Positions 18,301-26,596 of a stretch of 64,000 nt of DNA are shown here, piece after piece. A program made the translations under genes and the position numbers. The DNA is taken from assembly GCF_002953935.1 (NCBI RefSeq), contig NZ_CP026514.1:1054001-1118000 (forward strand), written 5' to 3'. The stretch comes from Arthrobacter sp. PGP41 (GTDB lineage Bacteria; Actinomycetota; Actinomycetes; Actinomycetales; Micrococcaceae). The notes below the pieces were generated by a model, which saw nothing but the letters and a program-made list of their open reading frames with translations, was not told the origin of the DNA and did no database searches. Positions within the stretch are counted from its first letter, which is position 1; each line of letters opens with the position of its first letter.

Positions 18301-18478
18301 TCTGATCTTCACGAGGGACACAGCGGACGACGAGACCGGGCTGACAGTTCCGTATACCTGCCTGGGGCAGGTGGACTACGTTCAGCACGCGGGGGAGAGG
18401 CCGATAGCCATTACCTGGAAGCTTCATCGAGCGATGCCCGCAGATGTGTACGTGACGGCTGCTGCGGTGGCGCTATGA
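15323..18478 (+). CDS. PLD nuclease-DEAD/DEAH helicase with DUF3427
   Basis: 1051 residues. A phospholipase D-like nuclease module lies around 130-290, with the HxK motif in TRLHAKAWLF and GSSNLSQAAL. A superfamily 2 helicase follows: VAATGTGKT near 340, VVIDEFHH near 432, LTATPERGDG near 460, and the C-terminal motifs FNEGLDLPQVD and LQQLGRGLRRAEGK. The last about 250 residues fit DUF3427. Such PLD-helicase proteins are frequent in defence islands and are presumed to degrade foreign DNA; the trigger is not known. The GTG start is the only one near a -10-like hexamer and could be leaderless. Its stop overlaps the start of the small zinc-motif gene (ATGA), so the two are co-translated. It is divergent from mcrBC. 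Confidence 0.85.
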   Translation: MTNSIGGGSAQQLPAGLYELLNTDVLGQRLGRNAELEPMFADVEDDDVPDILSRHVADAVRDALAAARPVDRVALANRLLETLQQKGRIANGPTVLQSLHRPDTLKRRQLRRPTTRLSDSALLTNSNEDPNLAAELRAEIESADSVDLLCAFVRWTGIRLLEPALEQLRDRGVKLRVITTTYMGATERRAIDELVNRYGAEVKISYETHSTRLHAKAWLFRRNSGFHTAYVGSSNLSQAALLDGLEWNVRLSSVATPALLQKFEVTFDSYWEQRAFQSYDPERDGERLDAALERNGGRRTAVPDAPTGLEVHPFLHQEEMLEDLEAERHKGYNHNLLVAATGTGKTVIAALDYKGLRAAAGRDLKLLFVAHRQEILKQAMRTYRDVMQDGAFGELYVGDHKPKEWKHIFASVQSLSSLGVEQLEPDFFDVVVIDEFHHAMAPTYRRLLDHLKPQQLLGLTATPERGDGVDVAKQFFDGRTASELRLWDALDADLLVPFHYFGVSDDVDLSQLEWKRGNYDTTQLSALYTGNDARAAKIIRELRDKATSTDQMRAIGFCVSVQHAHYMAEVFNRAGIASVAVDGTTDNADREEALRRLGKRDINCIFAVDLFNEGLDLPQVDTILLLRPTQSATVFLQQLGRGLRRAEGKAVLTVLDFIGQQRREFRFDLRYRALTGYGRKELEKAVEDEFPYLPSGSQIVLDRVAQKVVLDNIKAQLRFNRAQLVRNIASYAETELEAYLERSGNEVKTIYRSTRDSWTAYLRQAGLIEGLSPLETVLRGKLEELSDAEEKKLLGRMAALIHVDDPERAAAYSMLVAPDAPRYADLGMREQAFARMLFYTLWDDGGGFKTYDDGLDHLRGYQFVCREIRQVIKLGVTASKHAAKSLGAGLQHIPLLSHATYRREEVLAALQYGSLEQGKNVQHREGVAWCPATSTDAFFVTLNKDDKKHSATTMYKDYAISPELFHWESQNATSPTSPTGRRYLDRASHGSKVLIFTRDTADDETGLTVPYTCLGQVDYVQHAGERPIAITWKLHRAMPADVYVTAAAVAL

Positions 18479-18891
18479 GCTCAGCAACCGAAGTTTGCCC
18501 CATGTGCGCGAAGCCCCTCGCCATCGTGGTCGGGAAGGTCAGCATCCCCAACCACGCAAGCCCCCGAGGTCGCTTCTGCTCGGCGTCCGGAGGCTCGTTT
18601 TCGGCGGTCGCCGCAGAAATGCAATCTGTGGTCGAGGAACCCGAACCAGATAGACCGATCAGGATGGGCCGCTGCCCTGTCTGCCGCCAAGAAAGACAGC
18701 TCTTCTCCGGCTCAACGAAAATGCCGGCCCACAGATGGAAGACCGGACCCAAGTGCTCTGGGGAGGGCCGAGAGGCGGAACGGCTTCGCATCAGACGTCC
18801 GTTCAGGCCGAACTACGGCTTACCTGAATTCGGTACAACCAGTGTTCGTGCTGTGCCGTCCTCACCACCAGGAACTGGAAAGCGTCGTTAG
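18475..18891 (+). CDS. Small protein with two CCHC zinc-type modules (copy A)
   Basis: 138 residues, starting inside the helicase stop codon (ATGA). It carries two copies of a Cys/His module: CPMC-x15-H-x7-CSASG (starting at Cys 8) and CPVC-x15-H-x7-CSGEG (starting near 68). The pattern C-P-x-C-x15-H-x6-7-C-S-x2-G recurs exactly in the protein at 30180-30581, so the two are paralogues. Zinc binding is inferred from the Cys/His spacing; no known family is recognised. The tail is Arg/Pro-rich. Coupling to the PLD helicase suggests a partner or nucleic-acid-binding subunit. Confidence 0.7.
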   Translation: MSSATEVCPMCAKPLAIVVGKVSIPNHASPRGRFCSASGGSFSAVAAEMQSVVEEPEPDRPIRMGRCPVCRQERQLFSGSTKMPAHRWKTGPKCSGEGREAERLRIRRPFRPNYGLPEFGTTSVRAVPSSPPGTGKRR

Positions 18892-19331
18892 GCTGCCATA
18901 TTCGCCGATTCGAGGCACGCGATCGTCAACATGGCCTGAGATGCCGCGATTCGAGACCGTTGATAGCCACATTGGGAGACGGCGCGCTTGCGCCGAAGGT
19001 CAGCGTCCCATCGGGTTCTTGGGACAAATTATAGGAACTAGACTGGAGTCGCCGTATCGACACCTCGAGGCATAGCGTCTGTGGCTGGGAGGCGGTCGAA
19101 TGGAGTTGAACGCACTTGAGTCCCACTGGGCAGTTTCTGCCTCGGCAGCAAGGATGGTCCCGGCACGCGCTGCGTCACAGCAAAGACGTTTGACAGAAAC
19201 GTTAGGCCGGAAAGATGTCATGTGCTCCGGGGAACCCTGAAGCAAATTGACGAGGGGCCAAATTTATTCGAGATGCGTTCATTGAAATGTGGCCGTGGAA
19301 GTGGAGAAATAACGTTGGATGGACCGGGGCA
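18892..19331. other. Gene-free spacer, 440 bp
   Basis: No convincing reading frame, repeat or remnant was found between the zinc-module gene and the methyltransferase gene. Base composition is mixed. The longer reading frame of the next gene could begin at 19287, but its first 15 residues (MWPWKWRNNVGW...) look unlike methyltransferase starts. Confidence 0.4.
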
Positions 19332-19952
19332 GTGAAACTTACCAAGTCGAAGCAGCGTGTAGCCGACCATGGGGAAGTCTTCACACCCGCTTGGGCAGTC
19401 GAGGACATGCTTGACCTTGTGAAGGCCGAGTCGGAGCGTATCGATTCGCGGTTCCTTGAGCCAGCTTGTGGCTCGGGTAACTTCTTAGTGGCCGTACTTC
19501 GCCGCAAGTTGAGAACCGTTGACACAAGACACGGCAGAAGTCAGTTTGAGAAACGACACTACGGGCTTTTTGCACTAATGTGCATCTACGGGATAGAGAT
19601 GCTCCCCGATAACGCCGAAGAATGCCGCAGGAATCTGCACGACGCTTTCATGAACTTCATCGGCCTTGATGAAGACGGGCGGTGGTCTCGTGCGACACGA
19701 AAAGTGTTGGCGGCCAACATCATCCAGGGTGACGCCCTGACGATGACCGCTTATGGAGGAGGTGCTATAACTTTCCCCGAGTGGGGATATCTGGGAAAAG
19801 GAAAGTACCAGAGGCGTGACTTCGATTATGACAACCTTACCCAGAGGGCGTCGTTCGAAGGCACTTTGTGGGAACATCTCGAAGAGGGTGATATATTCAC
19901 CCCCACGCGGACCTACCCGCAAATGACCGTCCAGGAGATCGCAAGTGAGTAA
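19332..19952 (+). CDS. N6-adenine DNA methyltransferase, SAM-binding half
   Basis: About 206 residues from the GTG at 19332, chosen because adenine methyltransferases of this kind begin a few residues before the EVFTP motif. It has HGEVFTPAW (14-22), the SAM-binding motif I FLEPACGSGNFL (near 41-52), YGIEMLPDNAEECRRNL and NIIQGDALT. The catalytic NPPY motif is absent, and the protein ends abruptly. The next gene supplies NPPY but has a degenerate motif I, so the two may form one heterodimeric enzyme. Stop and next start overlap by 8 bp (GTGAGTAA). Codon use here is less GC-rich than in the flanks, suggesting transfer. Confidence 0.8.
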   Translation: MKLTKSKQRVADHGEVFTPAWAVEDMLDLVKAESERIDSRFLEPACGSGNFLVAVLRRKLRTVDTRHGRSQFEKRHYGLFALMCIYGIEMLPDNAEECRRNLHDAFMNFIGLDEDGRWSRATRKVLAANIIQGDALTMTAYGGGAITFPEWGYLGKGKYQRRDFDYDNLTQRASFEGTLWEHLEEGDIFTPTRTYPQMTVQEIASE

Positions 19953-21612
19953 GGCTACCTTCGCCCTTCGTACTCATAACCCCGATGTGCTTACCTGCAT
20001 TGCAAACCTGTCAAATGATGAGGTGTTCACTCCGCCCGAGTTTGCGAACCAGATGCTCGATGCGCTGGAACAGTCATGGTCGGAAGCCCATGAGGGCGCC
20101 GTCATTTGGGAGGATCCAAACGTAAAGTTTCTCGATCCGTTCACGAAGTCAGGGGTTTTCCTGCGGGAGATAGTAACGCGGCTAACCGCCGGGCTGAGCG
20201 GTTTCATCCCTAATCTCGACGATCGTGTGGATCATATCTTGACTAAACAGGTCTACGGAATTGGAATCACCGAGTTGACCAGTCTGCTTGCTCGACGCAG
20301 CCTTTACTGCTCCAAGTTTGCCAACGGGCCGCACTCAATTGCGGCAACATTCGAGACGGAAGAAGGAAACATCTGGTTCGAGCGGACCGAGCATGCGTGG
20401 ATTGGCGGCACCAAGACGTTCCTGGCGGACCCGCTCTCTGACGGGGATCTGATCACCTATGCCAACCGCAGGTGTAAATACTGCGGTGCCGCTGAAGCCG
20501 AGTACGCACGAAGCGAACAGCTTGAAACACATGCCTACGCCTTCATTCACACCGACGACATCAAGGCCCGCATTGCCGAGCTTTTTGGAGACGATATGCA
20601 ATTTGACGTAATTATCGGCAATCCCCCCTATCAGTTGAATGACGGAGGATTTGGATCAAGCGCGGCGCCGATCTATCAGCGCTTCGTGGAGCAGGCTAAG
20701 GCCTTGGACCCACGAATGCTCACCTTAGTCATCCCGGCTCGTTGGTATGCCGGTGGTAAGGGATTGAGCGAATTTCGTTCGTCAATGCTTTCCGATAGCC
20801 GGATACGAGTACTCCACGATTTCCCCGATACATCCGATGTCTTTCCAGGCGTGAACAACCGGGGAGGAATCTGCTATTTTCTCTGGGATCGTGACTATGC
20901 CGGCGATGTTACAGTCTACACCCATGAAAAAGGTGAAATTACTTCAGCTGCGAAGCGACCGCTCCTTGAACCAGGCCTGGATACTTTTATCCGTTATAAT
21001 GAAGGCGTAGCGATTTTGAAAAAAGTTGTGGCCGTTGAGGGTGGGGGAGAAAATGAGCTCGTACTACCTGCAAAAAAGCGATTCAGCGAGTTGGTTAGTT
21101 CGCGTAAACCCTTCGGCTTGGACACAACATTTAATGGTCGGTTGACGCAAATCGGCAACGATCTACGCGTTTATCGAAATGGCGGCATTTGTTATATTCC
21201 TCGAGACCAGATTAAAAGCGGTACAGATCTAATCGATAAGTGCAAATTATTCGTTCCGTATGCAAGTCCTGGTAATGATGATTATCCCCACCTGGTTCTA
21301 TCGAAGCCCCTTCTCGCCGAGGCAGGAGATGTAGCTACTGAGACTTATCTCGCTATTGGCCCTTTCAAGGACACGGAAACGTCTCGCAATGCCGCTACCT
21401 ATATGGGTACCCAGTTCTTCCGCTTCATGCTTTCGCTCCTCAGGGTCTCACAGCACGTGACCCGCAATGTATACGCTTTCGTGCCGCTGCAGGACTTTTC
21501 AAAGTCGTGGTCGGACGATGATTTGGCTGCGAAATACGGGTTGACAGAAGATGATCGCGCATTCATGGGACGTTTCGTGAAGCCTGTTAGTTGGGCGGGT
21601 GACTACAAATGA
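19945..21612 (+). CDS. Eco57I-like DNA methyltransferase, catalytic half
   Basis: 555 residues from a GTG that overlaps the previous stop. It has its own EVFTPPEF near 26-33, a motif I-like block FLDPFTKSGVFL near 62-73 in which the usual ACGSG is replaced by FTKSG, a CKYCG pair near 173, and the catalytic motif IV VIIGNPPYQL near 222-231. The C-terminal half (GLDTTFNGR ... GNDDYPHLVLSKP ... GTQFFRFMLSLLR) resembles target-recognition regions of Eco57I-type enzymes. N6-adenine methylation protecting host DNA is the expected role, perhaps needing the SAM-binding half encoded just upstream. It is followed by the restriction helicase (ATGA overlap). Confidence 0.85.
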   Translation: MSKATFALRTHNPDVLTCIANLSNDEVFTPPEFANQMLDALEQSWSEAHEGAVIWEDPNVKFLDPFTKSGVFLREIVTRLTAGLSGFIPNLDDRVDHILTKQVYGIGITELTSLLARRSLYCSKFANGPHSIAATFETEEGNIWFERTEHAWIGGTKTFLADPLSDGDLITYANRRCKYCGAAEAEYARSEQLETHAYAFIHTDDIKARIAELFGDDMQFDVIIGNPPYQLNDGGFGSSAAPIYQRFVEQAKALDPRMLTLVIPARWYAGGKGLSEFRSSMLSDSRIRVLHDFPDTSDVFPGVNNRGGICYFLWDRDYAGDVTVYTHEKGEITSAAKRPLLEPGLDTFIRYNEGVAILKKVVAVEGGGENELVLPAKKRFSELVSSRKPFGLDTTFNGRLTQIGNDLRVYRNGGICYIPRDQIKSGTDLIDKCKLFVPYASPGNDDYPHLVLSKPLLAEAGDVATETYLAIGPFKDTETSRNAATYMGTQFFRFMLSLLRVSQHVTRNVYAFVPLQDFSKSWSDDDLAAKYGLTEDDRAFMGRFVKPVSWAGDYK

Positions 21613-24158
21613 CCAAGCCTGTAGACATACTTCTCCCCCCCAAACCTGCTGCCCGCCTCCGTATCTACGCATACTCGATACAGGATGAGGCTCACACGGG
21701 CTGGCTAAAAATTGGTCAAACGACGCAGGATATTCGAACCCGCATCTCCCAGCAACTGCAAACAGCAGCCATCACAAATTTCACGATCGAGCTGGACGAA
21801 TCCGCCGAACGATACGACGGTACGGTGTTCCGTGACTTTGATGTTCGCAGTCGGTTAGCAGCTAAAGGTTTCGCAAACCCCACGTTGGAATGGATGGAGT
21901 GCACAGTCGCGGATGTGCAAACCGTAATCACCGAGCTAAGGACGGGACAGAAACTTCGCGGAACCCACCATGAAACGTTCTGTATGCGACCAGAACAAGC
22001 GCTGGCGGTTGAAAAGACTTACAAATACTTTATGTCGATTTGGTCCGAGGACGAGAAAGCTGTTCCACGGTTCTTGTGGAATGCGAAAATGCGCTTCGGC
22101 AAAACCTTCGCAACTTATCAGCTTGCTCGCACCCTCGACGCAAAGAGGTTACTCGTCGTCACATTCAAGCCAGCTGTAGAGGATGCTTGGCAGACTGATC
22201 TCGAATCGCATGCAGACTTCGACGGGTGGCAATATCTTTCTACTGCGGCAGGCGCTGACCCCTCGTCTGCAGATCCAACCTTCCCCCTCGTCTACTTTGC
22301 CTCATTTCAAGATCTGCTTGGGCGGGACAAATTTGGCAACATCAAAGCCAAAAATGAGTGGTTACACGCAAGCAATTGGGACCTAGTCGTTTTCGACGAA
22401 TACCACTATGGGGCTTGGCGTGACAGCGCAAAGGAGTTGTTCGAAGGGGAGGACGCCGCGGTTGCTAAAAAGGAGCTTGCCCTCGAATATGGTGAGGATC
22501 TTGCCGCCTTCGACGAGGAACTCGACGAGCTTGGCAATGACGAAGATGCGTTCCTTCCGATTACTACGAAGGCTTATCTTTACCTATCCGGTACTCCATT
22601 CAAGGCTCTAGCAACAGGAGAATTTATCGAAGAACAGATATTTAACTGGACCTACACCGACGAGCAGCGGGCGAAGAAAGAATTCGCGGATAATCACCCA
22701 GGTCAATGGAACCCGTACGCGACCCTCCCAGAAATGCGACTTTTCACGTATCAAATGCCGGACGAGCTGGTTGCTGTCGCCAGCCATGGGGAGTTTGACG
22801 AGTTTGACTTGAACGCCTTTTTTGAAGCCAGTGGCTCGGGTGTCAACGCCCAGTTCTCACACAAGGATGACGTTCAGAAATGGCTCGACATAGTTCGCGG
22901 TGCATATATGCCCACACAAGTCGAGGCGCTGAAAGCAGGCACGCGTCCGCCATTCCCCTATTCCGACGTGAGGCTTCTTCCTTATCTACAACATTCTTTG
23001 TGGTTTTTGCCGAAAGTTGCAGCGTGCGAGGCGATGGCAAACCTGCTAGGAGAGCCGCAAAACTCGTGGTGGCATGACTATAAAGTTCTTTCGGTTGCTG
23101 GAGCTGGCGCTGGTATCGGTTTGGATGCTCTCCCGCCGGTAAAGAACGCTATCGGAAATGGGTTCGATTCAAAGACGATTACATTGACTGTGGGTAAGCT
23201 GACCACAGGAGTAACTGTGCCTCAATGGTCTTCCATCCTGATGCTCCGGAACTTAAAGTCTCCGGAGACCTATTTTCAGGCCGCTTTCCGCGTGCAGTCC
23301 CCATGGTCGATCAAGAATCCTAACGGCGACAACCCCAGCGCGGAAGCAATCCTTAAGCCCGTGTGTTTCGTCTTCGATTTCGCTCCCACCCGTGCACTAC
23401 GTCAGATCGCAGACTACGGCGCCGGGCTTTCTCCAGACGACCCTAACCCAGAGCATGCTGTGGAAGAACTGGTGCAGTTTCTTCCCGTTCTGGCATACGA
23501 TGGCTCGCACATGACTCAAGTTGACGCGGGCGGTATTCTCGATATCGCGTTGGCTGGCACCTCCGCCACCCTTCTCGCACGTAAATGGGAATCGGCGGTC
23601 CTAGTCAATGTCGACAATGACACCCTAAAAAAAATCATGGCCAGCCAGGCGGCGATGGAGGCTGTGATGAACATCGAAGGTTTCCGCGCTCTTGGAAGCA
23701 GTATTTTCGAAACTGTAGTTAATAAGAGTGAGGCAGTAAAGAGTACCAAAAAGGAGCAAGGTGAGGCCCTCATTCCTTCGGAAAAACGGGCTCTTTCTGA
23801 GGAGGAAAAAGAATATAAGAATAAGCGGAAGCAAATTCAAGAAAAGCTGATTAAGTTCGCCACGCGTATCCCTGCATTCATGTACCTTACAGACTTTCGT
23901 GAGAACACTTTGCATGACGTGATTACAAAGCTCGAGCCAGAGCTTTTCAAGACAGTGACTGGCCTAACCGTCGCCGATTTCAACCTGCTCGTTTCACTCA
24001 ACGTCTTCAACGCCTCACATATGAACCAGGCCGTTTTCGCCTTTCGTCGTTATGAAGATGCGTCGCTCTCATACACCGGCATTGAATCCCACCCGGGCTT
24101 GCGCCATTACGGGCTCTACGACACAGTTGTGGCTGTAGATGCGGAGGCTGGGAACTAA
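21609..24158 (+). CDS. GIY-YIG nuclease-DEAD/DEAH helicase, restriction subunit
   Basis: 849 residues. The N-terminal about 100 residues are a GIY-YIG (T5orf172-type) nuclease domain: RIYAYSI...GWLKIGQTTQDIRTRI. A superfamily 2 helicase follows, with a variant Walker A AKMRFGKTFATYQLA near 163, VVFDEYHYG near 260 and LSGTPFKAL near 325. The region around 690-740 is a charged Lys/Glu coiled stretch. Encoded directly after the two methyltransferase halves with an ATGA overlap, it is very likely the DNA-cutting subunit of that restriction-modification system, translocating on unmodified DNA and cutting with the GIY-YIG domain. Codons are relatively A/T-rich. Confidence 0.85.
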   Translation: MTKPVDILLPPKPAARLRIYAYSIQDEAHTGWLKIGQTTQDIRTRISQQLQTAAITNFTIELDESAERYDGTVFRDFDVRSRLAAKGFANPTLEWMECTVADVQTVITELRTGQKLRGTHHETFCMRPEQALAVEKTYKYFMSIWSEDEKAVPRFLWNAKMRFGKTFATYQLARTLDAKRLLVVTFKPAVEDAWQTDLESHADFDGWQYLSTAAGADPSSADPTFPLVYFASFQDLLGRDKFGNIKAKNEWLHASNWDLVVFDEYHYGAWRDSAKELFEGEDAAVAKKELALEYGEDLAAFDEELDELGNDEDAFLPITTKAYLYLSGTPFKALATGEFIEEQIFNWTYTDEQRAKKEFADNHPGQWNPYATLPEMRLFTYQMPDELVAVASHGEFDEFDLNAFFEASGSGVNAQFSHKDDVQKWLDIVRGAYMPTQVEALKAGTRPPFPYSDVRLLPYLQHSLWFLPKVAACEAMANLLGEPQNSWWHDYKVLSVAGAGAGIGLDALPPVKNAIGNGFDSKTITLTVGKLTTGVTVPQWSSILMLRNLKSPETYFQAAFRVQSPWSIKNPNGDNPSAEAILKPVCFVFDFAPTRALRQIADYGAGLSPDDPNPEHAVEELVQFLPVLAYDGSHMTQVDAGGILDIALAGTSATLLARKWESAVLVNVDNDTLKKIMASQAAMEAVMNIEGFRALGSSIFETVVNKSEAVKSTKKEQGEALIPSEKRALSEEEKEYKNKRKQIQEKLIKFATRIPAFMYLTDFRENTLHDVITKLEPELFKTVTGLTVADFNLLVSLNVFNASHMNQAVFAFRRYEDASLSYTGIESHPGLRHYGLYDTVVAVDAEAGN

Positions 24159-24175
24159 TCGTACCTCTTCGGTTC

Positions 24176-24799
24176 TTATTTTTCATATTTTGATTTTGTA
24201 TCAGACATTTTTATCTTGTGCTCCACGAGCTGAAGCATTTTATGCTCCGCATCCGGTTCATAGAGCCATGGTCGAACCTCAAAGCTGGCTATCCGCAATG
24301 TGGGCTGAATATCGTACAGGGGTGGCAATAGGTCGGCGAGCATATCTCGAAAGGCTCGCTGACGATGGCGCCCGCCTGCCATGGGGAACAGTGGGGGCTT
24401 GGCGGAACCGAATCGGCCTCCTGGAAGGATCTCGTTGGCCCTGCAGTGATCCGCCCACAAGTTCCTATCGTATGCAGTTACTGCCCATTCGGGATAGTGC
24501 GCTAACGTAAGGGCTCGATAATGATTAAAATGTTGCTCTTCGTCGTACTCGATAATTCGATGCTCACCATTTCGATGAGTAACAACTCCGTCCAGAGATC
24601 TACGTTCACTCAAGGGCATCACTTCGGGCATCTGAAGGCCGGTGAGGGCGTGGTAAATGTCGCTTACCTGGGGCCAGGCGCGGCCGCATTCAGTTTTTCC
24701 TGGTCTCATAAGCCACGCAGGGCAGTATTCTCTCCTAATGTCACCCCCCGTGGAGTTCGCGACTAAATCAAGAATCCTGGATTGCTCTTCCCGTGCCAT
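24176..24799 (-). CDS. PD-(D/E)XK/Vsr-like nuclease candidate
   Basis: 207 residues. The core RRSLDGVVTHRNGEHRIIEYDEEQHFN (67-92) resembles a PD-(D/E)XK nuclease of the Vsr-like type, with Asp70, then Glu84 and Asp86 in the E-x-D strand, followed by QHF. The rest is not recognised. GGAGAG lies seven bases before the ATG at 24799. It converges on the GIY-YIG helicase gene with 17 bp between stops, so it is not in that operon, but close packing suggests the two were acquired together. It could be a second restriction nuclease or a repair (Vsr-type) enzyme for the methylated sequence. The family assignment rests on motif shape alone. Confidence 0.6.
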   Translation of the reverse strand: MAREEQSRILDLVANSTGGDIRREYCPAWLMRPGKTECGRAWPQVSDIYHALTGLQMPEVMPLSERRSLDGVVTHRNGEHRIIEYDEEQHFNHYRALTLAHYPEWAVTAYDRNLWADHCRANEILPGGRFGSAKPPLFPMAGGRHRQRAFRDMLADLLPPLYDIQPTLRIASFEVRPWLYEPDAEHKMLQLVEHKIKMSDTKSKYEK

Positions 24800-25352
24800 G
24801 CGCTAGCTCTCCTTGATACACGTCTCGAAACTTGTTCTGCTATAACCTTAAACCGCGTATAGCTGCGACGTGGGGGAGTCCAACGTCAGCCTCCATAGGA
24901 CTCAGTCACTGGTCACCTAGGAGTTGGCGACCACGACCGAGAGATAGCAAGCATTTTTGCCTTCTACGGGCTGCCTGGGATTTGCCCACCTAAGTATCCC
25001 CCACCTCGGTATCGGTGGGAAGCCGCTGGACAAGGAGCCGGGGTGGCCTGGTCGCTACGGCAGCCCGTTGGCGACATTCCGGTAGACCTTTAGTAGCTGG
25101 TTCAGTGGTTCAGTCCGGACCCCGACTGGCCGAGCAGGGGCCCTGCACGGCTCCAGCAGAGCAACCGGGAGGGCGACAGGGTTACGGGTCACTCAGGCGG
25201 AGACAAAACACCTGCGGGGTGGCCGTCGGACGCTCCAGTAGTTCCGTCACTCCGCCGGCGAGCCACCACGGCGATGAGTTGGTTTGGTTTCTGGCGGCCC
25301 AAGGATTTGAGGACACGCAGCAGGGGCCCCTTTGATATGTGACCCGCGCAGA
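24800..25352. other. Gene-free spacer, 553 bp
   Basis: No supported gene lies between the Vsr-like gene and the left end of the insertion sequence. Short open frames occur here, but none resembles a known protein or has a ribosome-binding site. It may hold the promoter of the Vsr-like gene near 24800-24850. Confidence 0.4.
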
Positions 25353-25379
25353 TGGGACTGCCCCGGGTTCTGTTGACTC
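25353..25379 (+). repeat. IS left inverted repeat
   Basis: Begins TGGGACTGCCCCGGGTTCTG and is matched in reverse by the right repeat with two mismatches (positions 15 and 18). Confidence 0.9.
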
Positions 25380-25394
25380 CTTAACCTAGCGAGC

Positions 25395-25700
25395 TTGTGC
25401 TCGTGGAAGGAGTTGACCATACCCACGGCTTATGGGACGGAGTTCCGCCAGGATGTTATTGATGTGGCCCGGAAGGGTGAGGCGCCGCTGGCGCAGATTG
25501 CGAAGGATTTCGGGCTGTCGGTTACGACGTTGAAGCGCTGGATTGCCATTGCGGAACGTAAGGAATCCGGGGCCGTGCCAGCGGCGTCGGAATCGGCCGA
25601 GATGCGGGAGCTGAAGAAGCGCAACCGCTTGTTGGAGCAGGAGAATGAGATTCTGCGCCGGGCCGCGGACTATCTTGCGAGGGATACCAACCCAAAATGA
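25395..25700 (+). CDS. IS3-family transposase OrfA (start codon probably lost)
   Basis: About 100 residues: AYGTEFRQDVIDVARKGEAP, a helix-turn-helix (LAQIAKDFGLSVTTLKRWI) and a leucine-zipper segment (ELKKRNRLLEQENEILRRA). The natural start is probably at 25419, where AAGGAG stands six bases upstream, but the codon there is ATA instead of ATG. Only an upstream TTG at 25395 keeps the frame open. The stop overlaps the OrfB start (ATGA). Confidence 0.75.
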   Translation: MCSWKELTIPTAYGTEFRQDVIDVARKGEAPLAQIAKDFGLSVTTLKRWIAIAERKESGAVPAASESAEMRELKKRNRLLEQENEILRRAADYLARDTNPK

Positions 25701-26563
25701 TCTACCCGCTGGTCACGGATCTTGCCGCCGACGGTGTTCCCGTCGCGGTGACCTGCAGGGTGTTGGGCTTCAGCAAGCAAGGCTATTACCGGTGGGGGCC
25801 AGCCCCGTGACAGAACGGGACTGTGTCGATGCGCACCTGGTCAACGCCGCCCTGGACATCCACGCCGATGACCCCCGCGTTCGGGTACCGATTCATCGCC
25901 GACGAACTCCCAGAGAAGGGCATCACGGCGGGTGAGAACAGGGTCCAGCGCTTGTGCAGGGACCATGGCATCAGGTGGGTCTTCTCTAAGAAGCGCAGCC
26001 CGAATCGCAGACCCAGTCCACCGGTTCGCGACGACTTGGTCGAGCGGGACTTCACCGCAGCCGCACCGAATGAGCTGAGGCTGACGGACATCACCGAGCA
26101 CCCCGCGGCCGAGGGGAAGCTCCACCTCTGCGCGATGAAGGACGTGTATTCCGGCAGGATCGTCGGCTACTCGATGGACTCGCGGATGAAATCCTCGCTG
26201 GCCGTCGCCGCGCTCGAGAACGCGGTGCGGGCACGTCGACCGGAAGGGACTGTGGTGCACTCCGACCGGGCGTCACAATTCCGGTCACGCCGCTTCGTCG
26301 AATCACTCCGGCACCACGGCCGCACAGGCTCGATGGGCAGGGTCGGTGCGTGCGCGGACAACGCTGCGATGGAATCGTTCTTCTCGCTGCTGCAGAAGAA
26401 CGTCCTGGACCGTCAGCGCTGGCTCACCAGGCAGGAACTCCGACTGGCCATCACGACTTGGATCGAGCGGACCTACCACCGCCGGCGACGGCAAAGACGG
26501 CTGGGAAAACTCCCACCCATCGAATATGAAACAATCAACCGGACCGCGCTCATAGCGGCCTAA
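25697..26563 (+). pseudogene. IS3-family transposase OrfB, two frameshifts
   Basis: The start reads MIYPLVTDLAADGVPVAV...GYYRW, then hits a stop. The protein continues in a second frame as ASPVTERDCVDAHLVNAALD and in a third from AFGYRFIADELPEKGI. The first break, near 25795, looks like a base lost in the TGGGGG region; the second, near 25875, like one extra C in a C5 run. The rest is intact and carries the DDE triad: Asp in LTDITEHP, Asp in VHSDRASQF and Glu in DNAAMESFF. As written, no functional transposase is made. Confidence 0.85.
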
Positions 26564-26569
26564 GACCCC

Positions 26570-26596
26570 GAGTCAACAAAAGCCGGGGCAGTCCCA
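26570..26596 (-). repeat. IS right inverted repeat
   Basis: Reads, on the minus strand, TGGGACTGCCCCGGCTTTTG at its outer end, pairing with the left repeat at 25353-25379 with two mismatches. Confidence 0.9.

Larger units (their letters stand above)
25353..26596 (+). mobile_element. IS3-family insertion sequence, damaged
   Basis: 1244 bp bounded by 27-bp terminal inverted repeats that match at 25 of 27 positions and start with the IS3-type 5'-TG. Inside are an OrfA with a helix-turn-helix and leucine-zipper region, and an OrfB with the DDE integrase motifs but broken reading frame. The three bases flanking each end differ (AGA on the left, GGC on the right), so no target-site duplication remains. 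The element lies between the Vsr-like gene and the GmrSD-like gene. Confidence 0.9.

Noticed and set aside
24139..24510. Plus-strand frame over the end of the GIY-YIG gene and the Vsr-like gene
   Set aside because: It lies antisense to the Vsr-like gene, whose motif core and ribosome-binding site are better support.
25015..25335. Open frame left of the insertion sequence
   Set aside because: Composition is low-complexity, there is no ribosome-binding site, and no domain is recognised.
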